Part shown: piece by piece, positions 1-6,699 of the stretch
How positions within the stretch are numbered: position 1 is the stretch's first letter
How the letters are laid out: each line of letters opens with the position of its first letter
From: Clostridiaceae bacterium
GTDB taxonomy: Bacteria > Bacillota > Clostridia > Saccharofermentanales > Fastidiosipilaceae
Assembly: GCA_012514965.1 (NCBI GenBank)
Contig: JAAYZH010000157.1
Span: forward strand, 1 to 18,038
Reading direction: 5' to 3'
Length of the DNA stretch: 18,038 nucleotides
Position numbers and translations under genes: made by a program
The notes under the pieces: model-generated
The model's database searches: none
What the model saw: only the letters and a program-made list of their open reading frames with translations
What the model was told of the DNA's origin: nothing

Positions 1-424
1 CATGGAAGCTTTCTAATCGAATGAATTCGACCTTAATACTTGATGTTTTCTATGATGCATATAATGTAAGAAAACCTCAAGGAAATTTACTCTTCCATTC
101 GGATCGTGGTTCTCAGTATCGATCCTTTAAAGTAAGAAAAGTAATGGATGACTATAACGTAGTACAATCCTTCTCAAAAAAATCATACCCTTGGGATAAT
201 GCAGTTATAGAATCATTTTTCAAATATTTAAAACATGAAGAAACAAACAGACGTTCTTTTTTAGAAACCGAAGATTGCCAGAAATGTCTGTTCTCTTATA
301 TCAATGGTTTCTATAACCCCTTTAGACCTCATTCCTATAACGATTGGCTGTCCCCTGACGAAAAAGAACTTGAATTTAATCAATTAGTTTCCTAATTACT
401 GTCCAGTTTATTGACATCGGTCCA
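1..424 (+). mobile_element. 3' part of an IS3-family insertion sequence (partial at window edge)
   Basis: The stretch carries the C-terminal part of an IS3-type OrfB transposase. About 30 bp after its stop comes a sequence ending GACATCGGTCCA (413-424). Read from the other strand this begins TGGACCGATGTC, the TG...CA style of terminus expected for IS3-family ends. I place the right end at 424 because a different reading frame, that of a GIY-YIG protein, becomes recognisable immediately afterwards. The left end and OrfA lie outside the window, so the matching inverted repeat and the target duplication cannot be checked. Base composition is clearly AT-rich compared with everything after 1450. 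Confidence 0.8.
3..395 (+). CDS. IS3-family transposase OrfB, C-terminal part (5' truncated by window)
   Basis: This is the catalytic (rve-type integrase) core of an IS3-family transposase, which cuts and joins the element's ends. The frame is open to the window edge: codons before the first ATG at 21 read W-K-L-S-N-R, which fits the usual strand of the DDE fold, so position 21 is not the true start. The second catalytic Asp is in HSDRGSQY (around residue 27 counted from the ATG at 21). The catalytic Glu is in NAVIESFFKYLKHEE (residues 60-74), followed by the typical C-terminal YNPFRPHSYNDWLSPDE. The first catalytic Asp lies upstream of the window. The C-terminus looks intact. The subgroup is probably IS150-like, which is an inference from motif style. 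Confidence 0.9.
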   Translation, partial: WKLSNRMNSTLILDVFYDAYNVRKPQGNLLFHSDRGSQYRSFKVRKVMDDYNVVQSFSKKSYPWDNAVIESFFKYLKHEETNRRSFLETEDCQKCLFSYINGFYNPFRPHSYNDWLSPDEKELEFNQLVS

Positions 425-1218
425 CATATAAAATCCCACGCACTGAACTAGAGAAATGCAAGGAACGTGACGATTTAAAGCAAAGTGGTGTGTATTTTCT
501 TTTCGGTATTTCTGACCAATTAGGAGACAATGTTGCCTATATCGGTCAAGCTGGAGCAAGAAAAAACGGGGAAGGAATATTGTACCGTCTGCAAGAACAC
601 AAGCGGAATCCTGACAAGGACTATTGGACAGAAGCTGTAGTATTCACGACTTCCAATAATTCCTTTGGACCCACAGAAATAAGTTATCTTGAGAATCGAT
701 TTTGTAAAATGGCATTAATTGCGAATCGTTACAAAATGCAAAATGGTAATGACCCGACACCAGGTAACATCACCGAAGAAAAAGAAAGTGAGCTAGAAGA
801 GTTCATTGATTACGCTAAGATTGTTATGGGGACATTAGGACATAGAATATTCGAACCTATAGATGCATCTTCTTCCTTAGTCAATGCCGTTGATCATGCT
901 GTTGATAGAGAGCCAGTTTTACACTTACAGACTAACAAAGCAAAAGCCACGGGTAAAAGAACCAACGAAGGATTCATAGTTTATGCGAATAGCGTGGTTT
1001 CTCTCACACCAACTAAAAGTTGTCCTGACCCAATAATTAAGCGAAGAGAGAGTCTAGCAGATAAAATTGATGATTCTGGTATTCTCAGAGAAAACCTATT
1101 ATTTGGTAGTCCTTCGACTGCGGCTGCTTTTGTTACTTTTTCTAGTGCCAATGGAAATATTATGTGGAAAACAGCCGATGGGCGCACCTTAAAAGACTTT
1201 GAGAATTCAGAAATTTAG
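425..1218 (+). pseudogene. GIY-YIG / DUF4357 protein, 5' end removed by IS insertion
   Basis: The frame starts right at the IS end and reads YKIPRTELEKCKERDDLKQ, then GVYFLFG, the first strand of a GIY-YIG nuclease-like domain. AYIGQAG is the YIG part, a downstream RLQEH carries the Arg/His, and YLEN carries the Glu. The last 80 or so residues (EGFIVYANS, SPSTAAAF, MWKTADGRTLKD) are a DUF4357 domain. Family members usually start some tens of residues earlier, and the frame meets a stop (412-414) inside the IS, so the natural start is gone. A GTG at 490 could restart translation inside the GVYFLFG strand, but no ribosome binding site precedes it. Such proteins are found in accessory and defence-type DNA; their role is poorly known. 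AT-rich, unlike the core genes. Confidence 0.75.
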
Positions 1219-1311
1219 TTTTTACTTTGGTACTGCAATTTGCTCAAGACATATTGGATAGCCACCAAATCAACTCACCATTATTTTGCCAACCATCTTA
1301 TCAACTCACTT

Positions 1312-1342
1312 AGCCATCAGTGGCATTTGCTGATGGCTTTTT
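1312..1342 (+). terminator. Rho-independent terminator after the GIY-YIG remnant
   Basis: AGCCATCAG (1312-1320) pairs perfectly with CTGATGGCT (1330-1338) around a 9-nt loop, and a run of five T follows (1338-1342). It lies about 95 bp after the GIY-YIG stop and separates it from the convergent methyltransferase gene. Confidence 0.85.
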
Positions 1343-1456
1343 AATTTCACCAATCTTGGATAACTTCCCTCAAAGCACAAAACCGTGATTATCCTTCCGG
1401 CTTAGAACCAGACCTCAAACCACGGAAAGCCTTTATTTACTTATCTTATTACACTC

Positions 1457-2884
1457 TTACTTATCTACCCTTGACATCAATACTACCGTCTCAACGTGCA
1501 TGGTCTGGGGGAACATATCGACAGGTGTGACAGACACAAGATCGTAATCAGTTTTAAGTTCTTTCAGATCGCGGGCCAGTGTCGCAGGGTCGCAGGAAAC
1601 GTAGACGATGCGGTTAGGCGCAATTGCTTTGATAGCGGCCAAGAGGGCTGGGTCGCAGCCTTTGCGCGGCGGATCGACCAGGACCACATCCGCTTGGAGG
1701 CCATCGCGGACGAGCGAGGGCAGGACTTTCTCGGCCTCCCCCAGGAAGAAGGAACAACGCCTGCCCAGGCCATTCGCGTCGGCGTTACGACGTGCGTTTT
1801 CGATGGATTCGACTACGACTTCGATGCCGATGACTCGGGCTGCCTCGCGGGCCAAAGCACAGCTGATCGTCCCGCTGCCGCAGTAGAGGTCCAGGACGGT
1901 TTCACGGCCACTCAAGCCGCAAGCCTCGACGGCAAGCTCATACAGCCGCGAGGTCTGTTCGGAGTTCACTTGGAAGAAGGCGGGCGGCGCAATTTCGTAG
2001 CGCAGGCCGTTGATCGTTTCTGTTATGGTTTTCGCCCCATATATGTGAAGCCATCTGCGACCGGGCACGGTTGCTGCGCGCTCGGATGCCTGATTGAGCC
2101 AGAAGGACGCGAGCTTCTTGCCTTGGCTGGCCAAAGCCCGGGCCAGTTTTTCGGTCAGACGGGCCAGTTCGGGGGCGGCGGCCAAAGCGTCGGGATTACG
2201 AGCCAGCAGCGCTACCATAACTTCTGGCGTGTTTTTTGCAGTGCGAACAAGCAGCTGTGTGACGGCTGCAGCGCGGGAGAAATCGCGCACAAGACTGCGC
2301 ACCAGATCGGCTGCCGGATCCTGGATCAGGCAACGTGTGCCATCGACGATTCGGTGAGAGGCAGCGGCATAGAAGCCGATCTGGACCCGATCGTTCTCGT
2401 AAGCTACAGGGTACTGGGCGTTGTTGCGGTATGCCCACTCAGAGGGGCTGGGGACAGTTTGGGCGGTTATTGGCTCGAGTGTTTCGAGGGGGAAACCGCC
2501 GAGACGGCTGAGTGCGGTCACTACCTGCCTTCTTTTGGCCTCGAGCTGAGCGCTATAAGTGAGGTGCTGCAGATTGCAGCCGCCGCAGTCGCCGTAGAGC
2601 GGGCAAGGCGGCGTAATGCGATCCGGTGAAGATTCGAGCCGTTCGACGGTGTGGCCCTCGGCCAAGCGCTTACGGACGGAGTCAATTTCGGCGGCCAAGG
2701 TCTCACCCGGCAGAGCATTGGTGACAAAGAGCGTCAGTCCTTCGATCATGCTGCCCTGGGCATCGAGCGGCCGGCAGATCCCGCGTCCGTTGACATCCAG
2801 GTCCCGGCAGTACACGCGAAGGCGATCTCCGGTGGTGACGGAGGGGCGGCTCTCAATTGCATCAGGAGTACTTTGTGAATTCAC
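1457..2884 (-). CDS. rlmD: 23S rRNA (uracil-5-)-methyltransferase, RlmD/RlmCD (RumA) family
   Basis: A SAM-dependent enzyme making 5-methyluridine in 23S rRNA; in Gram-positives one such enzyme (RlmCD) often serves both U747 and U1939. The 475-residue length is normal. An N-terminal TRAM RNA-binding domain (about 18-75) is followed by the iron-sulfur ligands Cys94, Cys100, Cys103 and Cys185, spaced CX5CX2C as in E. coli RumA. The SAM site is VLDLYCGSGT, and DPPRKG lies in the catalytic core. The nucleophile is Cys431 in YVSCDPATLARD, and Glu465 in HVETVVLM is the expected base. The start is preceded by AGAAAGG. A terminator separates it from the upstream nitroreductase, so it is probably transcribed separately. 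Site specificity (U1939 or both) cannot be told from sequence. Confidence 0.93.
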   Translation of the reverse strand: MNSQSTPDAIESRPSVTTGDRLRVYCRDLDVNGRGICRPLDAQGSMIEGLTLFVTNALPGETLAAEIDSVRKRLAEGHTVERLESSPDRITPPCPLYGDCGGCNLQHLTYSAQLEAKRRQVVTALSRLGGFPLETLEPITAQTVPSPSEWAYRNNAQYPVAYENDRVQIGFYAAASHRIVDGTRCLIQDPAADLVRSLVRDFSRAAAVTQLLVRTAKNTPEVMVALLARNPDALAAAPELARLTEKLARALASQGKKLASFWLNQASERAATVPGRRWLHIYGAKTITETINGLRYEIAPPAFFQVNSEQTSRLYELAVEACGLSGRETVLDLYCGSGTISCALAREAARVIGIEVVVESIENARRNADANGLGRRCSFFLGEAEKVLPSLVRDGLQADVVLVDPPRKGCDPALLAAIKAIAPNRIVYVSCDPATLARDLKELKTDYDLVSVTPVDMFPQTMHVETVVLMSRVDK

Positions 2885-2912
2885 AGGCTGGACCTTTCTA
2901 TATAGAGGGAAG

Positions 2913-2935
2913 AAAAAAGGGCCGGCTGTCGGCCC
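2913..2935 (-). terminator. Rho-independent terminator after the nitroreductase gene
   Basis: On the minus strand GGGCCG, a 5-nt loop and CGGCCC are followed by six T (the A run at 2913-2918 on the plus strand). It sits 16 bp after the nitroreductase stop and within the 5' region of the methyltransferase gene. Confidence 0.9.
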
Positions 2936-2950
2936 CTCCTGGTTGTAATT

Positions 2951-3484
2951 CTAGCGAACGTAGTGGATGATCATTTCGTGGTGCTTGGGCTTCCACTCAC
3001 TGACGGGTGTTTGAGGATACCCCAGGCTGACACCGGCGATCGGGCGGAAGCCTTGCGGTACGCCAAGTTCACGGAATAGCTCGTGCTCGTTCCGGAGCAC
3101 ACGCAGCCAGCCGTGCAGGTAGACGCTGCCCAGCCCAAGCTCGGTCGCTGCGAGCATGACATTTTCGGCAATTGTGCCGGCGTTGCTTTTGCCCATACCA
3201 TCCGGTCCCAGTGTGTCTTCGTCAACCGAAATGACCAATAGGGTCGGAACGGAATAGAGCGGATCCGCCTGTACATCTCCCGTTACTTGACGAATTCTTT
3301 GCGTGAAACGATCGACCCATCTAAAGTCCTGGACCACGGTCAAGTGAACACTGTCGTAAATTCCACGAGCAATCGGAGCTTGTCGGGCGGCCAGGAGCAA
3401 GGTCTGCAACGCACTATCCGGGATCTGGTCATCGGTATAGGCGCGGCAGGATTGGCGAAGCTTGAGGCAGTCTAAGGTTTCCAT
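2951..3484 (-). CDS. Nitroreductase-family flavoprotein
   Basis: A 177-residue, single-domain member of the nitroreductase fold: FMN-dependent, usually dimeric, reducing nitro compounds, quinones or flavins with NAD(P)H. Visible are the N-terminal FMN phosphate-binding pattern RQSCRAY (residues 10-16), the central NAGTIAENVMLAATELGLGS helix, and the C-terminal G-x-P-x-GYPQTPV segment. No ferredoxin-like cysteine cluster is attached. Start ATG has a good site, AAAGGAGAG, 5 nt upstream. It lies 55 bp after the VOC gene and ends at a clear terminator, so it is probably the last gene of a ubiB-VOC-nitroreductase run. The physiological substrate cannot be inferred. Confidence 0.88.
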   Translation of the reverse strand: METLDCLKLRQSCRAYTDDQIPDSALQTLLLAARQAPIARGIYDSVHLTVVQDFRWVDRFTQRIRQVTGDVQADPLYSVPTLLVISVDEDTLGPDGMGKSNAGTIAENVMLAATELGLGSVYLHGWLRVLRNEHELFRELGVPQGFRPIAGVSLGYPQTPVSEWKPKHHEMIIHYVR

Positions 3485-3539
3485 GATTTCTCTCCTTTTG
3501 TTCAGTTATGTTCGTGGGCCCGGTTTTGGCCAAACAGGT

Positions 3540-3902
3540 CTAGGCTGTGAAACTACGCAGCTGCACAGAGACGCCGTCCGGATCGTAGACGTAGAAGTAT
3601 CGCGTACCATCATCCGGCTCTTGGATCGGCGAGGGATTGAGGTCCAGCTCCGCGGCCAGCGCGTGCATAGGCTCGAGCTTATCTGTGGCAAAACAGAGGA
3701 ACATACCCTTGCCCTCGAAGGTCTGACCTCCGGGAATGTGGATGAACTCGAGCTGGGTCTCTCCTTCCCCATTGCTCAGAAAGGCAAGCTCAGCCACACC
3801 GGCCGTAAAGCGGCGGTCCACCCGAAGCTCGGTCATGGTCTCGTAAAAGGCGATGGTCCGGTCCAAATCTTTTACCCGAAAAGTAATGTGTTGTAAATGC
3901 AT
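3540..3902 (-). CDS. VOC-superfamily (glyoxalase/bleomycin-resistance fold) protein
   Basis: A 120-residue protein with two beta-alpha-beta-beta-beta modules. The start MHLQHITFRVKDLDRTIAFY and the DPDGVSVQL ending resemble lactoylglutathione lyase (GloA). Candidate metal ligands His5 and Glu52 (TQLEF) are present. The position normally holding the last Glu (as in VELI) is Gln114 in SVQLRSF, so glyoxalase I activity should not be assumed. AAGGGA precedes the ATG. The gene follows ubiB by 57 bp and precedes the nitroreductase by 55 bp on the same strand, suggesting co-transcription. A general detoxification role is an inference from the fold and its redox neighbour. Confidence 0.8.
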   Translation of the reverse strand: MHLQHITFRVKDLDRTIAFYETMTELRVDRRFTAGVAELAFLSNGEGETQLEFIHIPGGQTFEGKGMFLCFATDKLEPMHALAAELDLNPSPIQEPDDGTRYFYVYDPDGVSVQLRSFTA

Positions 3903-3960
3903 GTGAATTTCCCTTCGATTGATTTGTCTCAGGATACCACAGCAGCGGCCACGCCTGCTG

Positions 3961-5556
3961 TCACGGTTTCTTCTTGAAGTGGCGACGCACGAGGAGGAGC
4001 AGGTTCACACCTGCCGCCCCAAGGAAGACCCAGGAAGGCCAGGGTAGGCCTGCCAAGCCGGGAACGGTGTCAGACATGGCGAAGATCGCTGCGGCAAGGC
4101 TGAAGGCTGCGCATAGGATGGCCGGCAGAAGCTGATCATAGAAGCGTTTGCGCTCTTTGAATGAGCGGCTCAGGCCGTTGACCTCAAGGTGAAGGCTCAG
4201 TTCTCCGCTGTTGGCCCGGCGGAGCAGCTCCTCAATTTCCGCCGGAATCCGCAGCGTCTTGTCCGCGGACATCAGCAGATATTCAGCGTTCTTGCGGAGG
4301 CGGCGTTTGACCTCGTCTCCCAGAAGCTCAGAGGTATAGATGTGATTACGCATCATTTCGATGAAGTTAATGTCCGGGTCAATGAGCACCAGCGTTCCCT
4401 GCATGGTGAGGATACCGCGACCCAGCATCGTTACACCGCCGGGTACGGAGAGGGCGTGTTCGCGGGCTATCCCCAGCGTCTCCTGCAGCATCAGGCCGAG
4501 ATTCATATTCTTCAGTGGCATATTGGCATATTTGGCCAAAAGCAAGCCCACATCGGCACGCAGACCAGCCAGATCCACCGTCTTCGTGGCGTGCGTCAGG
4601 GTCAGCAGGACCTCCGTGACTTCCCAGGCATCGTTCTGGACAATACCGATGACGGCGCGCTTCAAGAGCTCGCGCTCGACCTGTGAAAGCCTGCCCATCA
4701 TGCCCAGATCCAGCCACACGATCTTGCCTTCCCGCACCACGAAATTACCGGGGTGGGGGTCGGCCTGGAAGAAGCCATCGTCGAGAATCTGCTTCACGTA
4801 GTTCTCGACCAGCTTCTCACCCACCTCGCGCGCATCATAACCGGCCTCGGTCAGCGCCGCCAGCTCGTCGATCTGTATACCCTGCACATCCTCCATCACG
4901 AGGACTTTGGCCGTGCTGAGTTCTGCATAGACGATCGGTGCCGATACGTACACAATCCCGGTGTTGCCAAGGCTGAAGTCCGAGACATTCTTCGCCTCGA
5001 TCAGGAAATCCAGTTCCTGCTGCGCTGTAGCCCAGATCTCGTCAATCACCGCGTCGAGATCCATCGTGTTGCCGATGCCCCTGGCAAAGGGGCGGAAATA
5101 GCGACGCAGGAAGTGAAATACGCCATGGAGTAGAGCTACATCGTTTGCCATGGTCTTGTAGATACCTGGTCGCTGCACCTTCAGCACTACACGTTCGCCG
5201 CCCGGCAGCACAGCCCTGTGTACCTGCGCGATCGAGGCCGTCCCTACCGCCACAGGATCCACGACCGCAAACAGTTCCTCAAGCGGCCGCTTAAGCTCGT
5301 TTTCTACTACCTTGCAGATTTGGCCAAAGTCAAGCGCAGTCATCTCCGAACGCAGCAACGCCAGCTCATCGCAGTATTCTACCGGGAGGAGATCATTGCG
5401 CATAGACATGATCTGACCGAATTTCACATACGTCGGTCCCAACTCCTCAAGCGTACGGCGAAGCTTAGTGGGCGTGGCCCCTCTCAAAAGACCGCCGCGG
5501 AAAATAATCGTAAGGATCTCTCTAAACCTGGCCCGCTCGGCCTTGCTGCTAGCCAT
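3961..5556 (-). CDS. ABC1/UbiB (AarF) atypical kinase-like membrane protein
   Basis: A member of the UbiB/ADCK family, atypical ATPases that support isoprenoid-lipid (quinone) biology at membranes in other bacteria and mitochondria. All hallmarks are visible: KFGQ (about residues 45-48, the family's KxGQ motif), the Ala-rich nucleotide loop VGTASIAQVHRA (about 103-114), LKVQRP with the kinase-type Lys, QELDFLIEAKN, DPHPGN (about 266-271) and DLGMMG (about 283-288, equivalent to DFG). The last 55 residues form two hydrophobic segments ending in a basic tail, a membrane anchor. A GTG lies one codon before the chosen ATG; neither has a strong ribosome binding site. It starts 12 bp after the phasin-like gene, which points to coupled expression. 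No quinone genes are visible here. Confidence 0.92.
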   Translation of the reverse strand: MASSKAERARFREILTIIFRGGLLRGATPTKLRRTLEELGPTYVKFGQIMSMRNDLLPVEYCDELALLRSEMTALDFGQICKVVENELKRPLEELFAVVDPVAVGTASIAQVHRAVLPGGERVVLKVQRPGIYKTMANDVALLHGVFHFLRRYFRPFARGIGNTMDLDAVIDEIWATAQQELDFLIEAKNVSDFSLGNTGIVYVSAPIVYAELSTAKVLVMEDVQGIQIDELAALTEAGYDAREVGEKLVENYVKQILDDGFFQADPHPGNFVVREGKIVWLDLGMMGRLSQVERELLKRAVIGIVQNDAWEVTEVLLTLTHATKTVDLAGLRADVGLLLAKYANMPLKNMNLGLMLQETLGIAREHALSVPGGVTMLGRGILTMQGTLVLIDPDINFIEMMRNHIYTSELLGDEVKRRLRKNAEYLLMSADKTLRIPAEIEELLRRANSGELSLHLEVNGLSRSFKERKRFYDQLLPAILCAAFSLAAAIFAMSDTVPGLAGLPWPSWVFLGAAGVNLLLLVRRHFKKKP

Positions 5557-5568
5557 CACGCCGACCCG

Positions 5569-5967
5569 TTACGGATCCACTGCTTCAATTTCGCGCATCT
5601 CAGCCGGGTAGAGCTTCTCACGCAGGAGGCGGCGGTCCGCTTCGCTCAATTCTTCGAAATGAGCCAGGACTTTGCCGACCGCTGCCTCCACTTCGTTCAT
5701 ACCCTCCGCTTCTTCTGCCGTTGCTTCAGCCGCTGCTTCAGCCGCTGATTCTGCGTGCGCAGTCTTCACCTTCGCCTTCGCCTCTTCCTTGAAGGCATGG
5801 GCTCTATGCTTGAGCTCCTCATTCAGGACTTTCCCCTGTTCAACGGTGAGCTCGCCTCTGCGCGTCATCTGCTCAATGAGCTCCTGCGATTTCTCCAGGG
5901 TGGTCGCCGCAGCGCCCAGGCCGGCCAAAAGCAGGTTCTTGATTCCATCACCAAACTGATATGCCAT
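5569..5967 (-). CDS. Phasin-like protein
   Basis: A 132-residue amphipathic protein starting MAYQFGDGIKNLLLAGLGAA, then a long, charged, Ala/Glu/Lys-rich helical stretch (about 70-95) predicted as coiled coil. The LxxGELTVEQGKVLNEELKH segment is typical of the small phasin-family (PhaF-like) proteins of Clostridia. An ATG nine codons upstream exists, but GGGAGG at 5977-5982 lies 9 nt before the ATG at 5967, which therefore decides the start. It directly precedes the UbiB-like kinase. In polyester producers phasins coat granules; here no polyhydroxyalkanoate gene is visible, so a membrane-lipid or scaffold role together with UbiB is an inference. Confidence 0.8.
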   Translation of the reverse strand: MAYQFGDGIKNLLLAGLGAAATTLEKSQELIEQMTRRGELTVEQGKVLNEELKHRAHAFKEEAKAKVKTAHAESAAEAAAEATAEEAEGMNEVEAAVGKVLAHFEELSEADRRLLREKLYPAEMREIEAVDP

Positions 5968-5976
5968 ATCCTTGTA

Positions 5977-5982
5977 CCTCCC
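5977..5982 (-). promoter_or_regulatory. Ribosome binding site deciding the phasin start
   Basis: GGGAGG on the minus strand, 9 nt before the ATG at 5967. The alternative ATG at 5994 has no such site upstream and would place this one inside the coding region. Confidence 0.8.
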
Positions 5983-6002
5983 TATTAGGATCATCTAGCT
6001 AT

Positions 6003-6011
6003 ATTTTAGCA
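6003..6011 (-). promoter_or_regulatory. Candidate extended -10 promoter for the phasin-ubiB genes
   Basis: The minus strand reads TGCTAAAAT, matching an extended -10 element (TG-N-TATAAT with one change), 36 bp before the phasin start. No convincing -35 is seen. The expected -35 region overlaps the arm of the stem-loop at 6022-6072. Confidence 0.35.
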
Positions 6012-6021
6012 CGCTGACTGG

Positions 6022-6072
6022 TCGGAGGCTTAGGGCACACGCGAAAACAGCCGTGTTCTGTGAGGCCTCCGA
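6022..6072. other. Two-part inverted repeat upstream of the phasin gene
   Basis: TCGGAGGC (6022-6029) pairs perfectly with GCCTCCGA (6065-6072). Inside, ACACG (6037-6041) pairs with CGTGT (6052-6056), leaving 7- and 8-nt internal loops. There is no T run on either side, so it is not an ordinary terminator. It could be an operator or an RNA element, or a decayed relative of the nearby repeats. Confidence 0.6.
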
Positions 6073-6130
6073 AAAAGCCACCCGTGGATGTGGCAATTTT
6101 CGCTGCTGTACGAAATCTGCCTCACGATTA

Positions 6131-6150
6131 GTAGCAGCAAAAGTTGCTAC
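6131..6150. other. Compact hairpin
   Basis: GTAGCAGC, AAAA, GTTGCTAC form an 8-bp stem (one G:U pair on the plus strand) closed by a 4-nt loop. No T run follows on either strand. It lies 13 bp before the first 70-bp repeat. Confidence 0.55.
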
Positions 6151-6163
6151 AACAGACCTTAAA

Positions 6164-6374
6164 CTCGGATTTGGAAGGTTTTTGTCGCTGGGAGGGCCTG
6201 GGATGACAAAAATCGCTGTAATCCGACCCCGACCTCGGATTAGAAAGGTTTTTGTCACCGGGAGGGCTTGGGATGACAAAAATCGCTGTAATCCGACCCC
6301 GCCCTCGGATTAAGAAGGATTTTGTCACAGGAGAGGGCTTGGGATAACAAAAATCGCTGTAATCCGACCCCGCC
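6164..6374. repeat. Three tandem copies of a 70-bp palindromic repeat
   Basis: Copies begin with CTCGGAT at 6164, 6234 and 6304, with exact 70-bp spacing. Each copy is a nested palindrome. In copy 2 CGGATTA (6236-6242) pairs with TAATCCG (6289-6295) and TTTTTGTCA (6249-6257) pairs with TGACAAAAA (6274-6282) around a 16-nt G-rich loop containing GGGAGGGC. Copies 1 and 3 keep the arms with one or two mismatches. The 70-bp period is not a multiple of three and the copies touch each other without spacers, so neither a protein repeat nor a CRISPR fits. It resembles the REP/BIME or MITE-like class of intergenic palindromes. Confidence 0.9.
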
Positions 6375-6505
6375 CGCGGCCTGGAATATCGAAAATTTTG
6401 GCCACCGTACCCCCGGAAATCTGAAAAAATCCCCCTTTGACCGACCAACGTTTGCCCGACCACCATCTTAGTAATAGGCCATCGTATCAAAAGAAAAAAG
6501 ATCGC

Positions 6506-6532
6506 AAAAAAGCTGCCCCTAATCAAGACAGC
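6506..6532 (-). terminator. Rho-independent terminator after tRNA-Leu
   Basis: On the minus strand GCTGTC, a 9-nt loop and GGCAGC (6 bp with one G:U) are followed by TTTTTT (6506-6511 on the plus strand is A6). It lies 35 bp after the tRNA CCA end. Confidence 0.8.
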
Positions 6533-6566
6533 CCCCTGTGGCAACGCCGAGATTGCCGATAATAAA

Positions 6567-6651
<85 letters not shown>

Positions 6652-6662
6652 AGATGAGGAAC

Positions 6663-6692
6663 ATTATACTTTCGAGTATCGAAGCTCGTCAA
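6663..6692 (-). promoter_or_regulatory. Sigma-70-type promoter of tRNA-Leu
   Basis: The minus strand reads TTGACG (-35, 6687-6692), an 18-bp spacer and a perfect TATAAT (-10, 6663-6668). The tRNA 5' end is 11 nt after the -10. It occupies the 48-bp gap between the SGNH stop and the tRNA. Confidence 0.85.
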
Positions 6693-6699
6693 GCAAACT

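Larger units (their letters stand above)
5968..6566. other. Non-coding, palindrome-rich gap between tRNA-Leu and the phasin gene
   Basis: About 600 bp without a credible gene. From left to right it holds a weak phasin promoter, a two-part stem-loop (6022-6072), a compact hairpin (6131-6150), three tandem 70-bp palindromic repeats (6164-6374), about 130 bp in which I see only one TTTTGGCC motif (6396-6403) and no structure, and the tRNA terminator (6506-6532). Open frames here are short or run through the tRNA and do not resemble proteins. Confidence 0.75.

Noticed and set aside
1496..2629. 377-codon plus-strand open frame opposite the rRNA methyltransferase gene
   Set aside because: It is antisense to a gene with all family motifs, and its translation has no recognisable domain. 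GC-rich DNA often opens such shadows.
3939..3961. Stem ACAGCAG/CTGCTGT at the ubiB stop as a terminator
   Set aside because: A 7-bp stem exists but no T run follows on the minus strand, and the VOC gene continues closely on the same strand.
5968..5994. Upstream ATG at 5994 as the phasin start
   Set aside because: It would put the strong GGGAGG site inside the coding region and adds nine residues not typical of the family; the ATG at 5967 has ideal spacing.
6164..6374. Possible CRISPR array
   Set aside because: The 70-bp copies touch each other without unique spacers and are palindromic throughout; no cas gene is visible.
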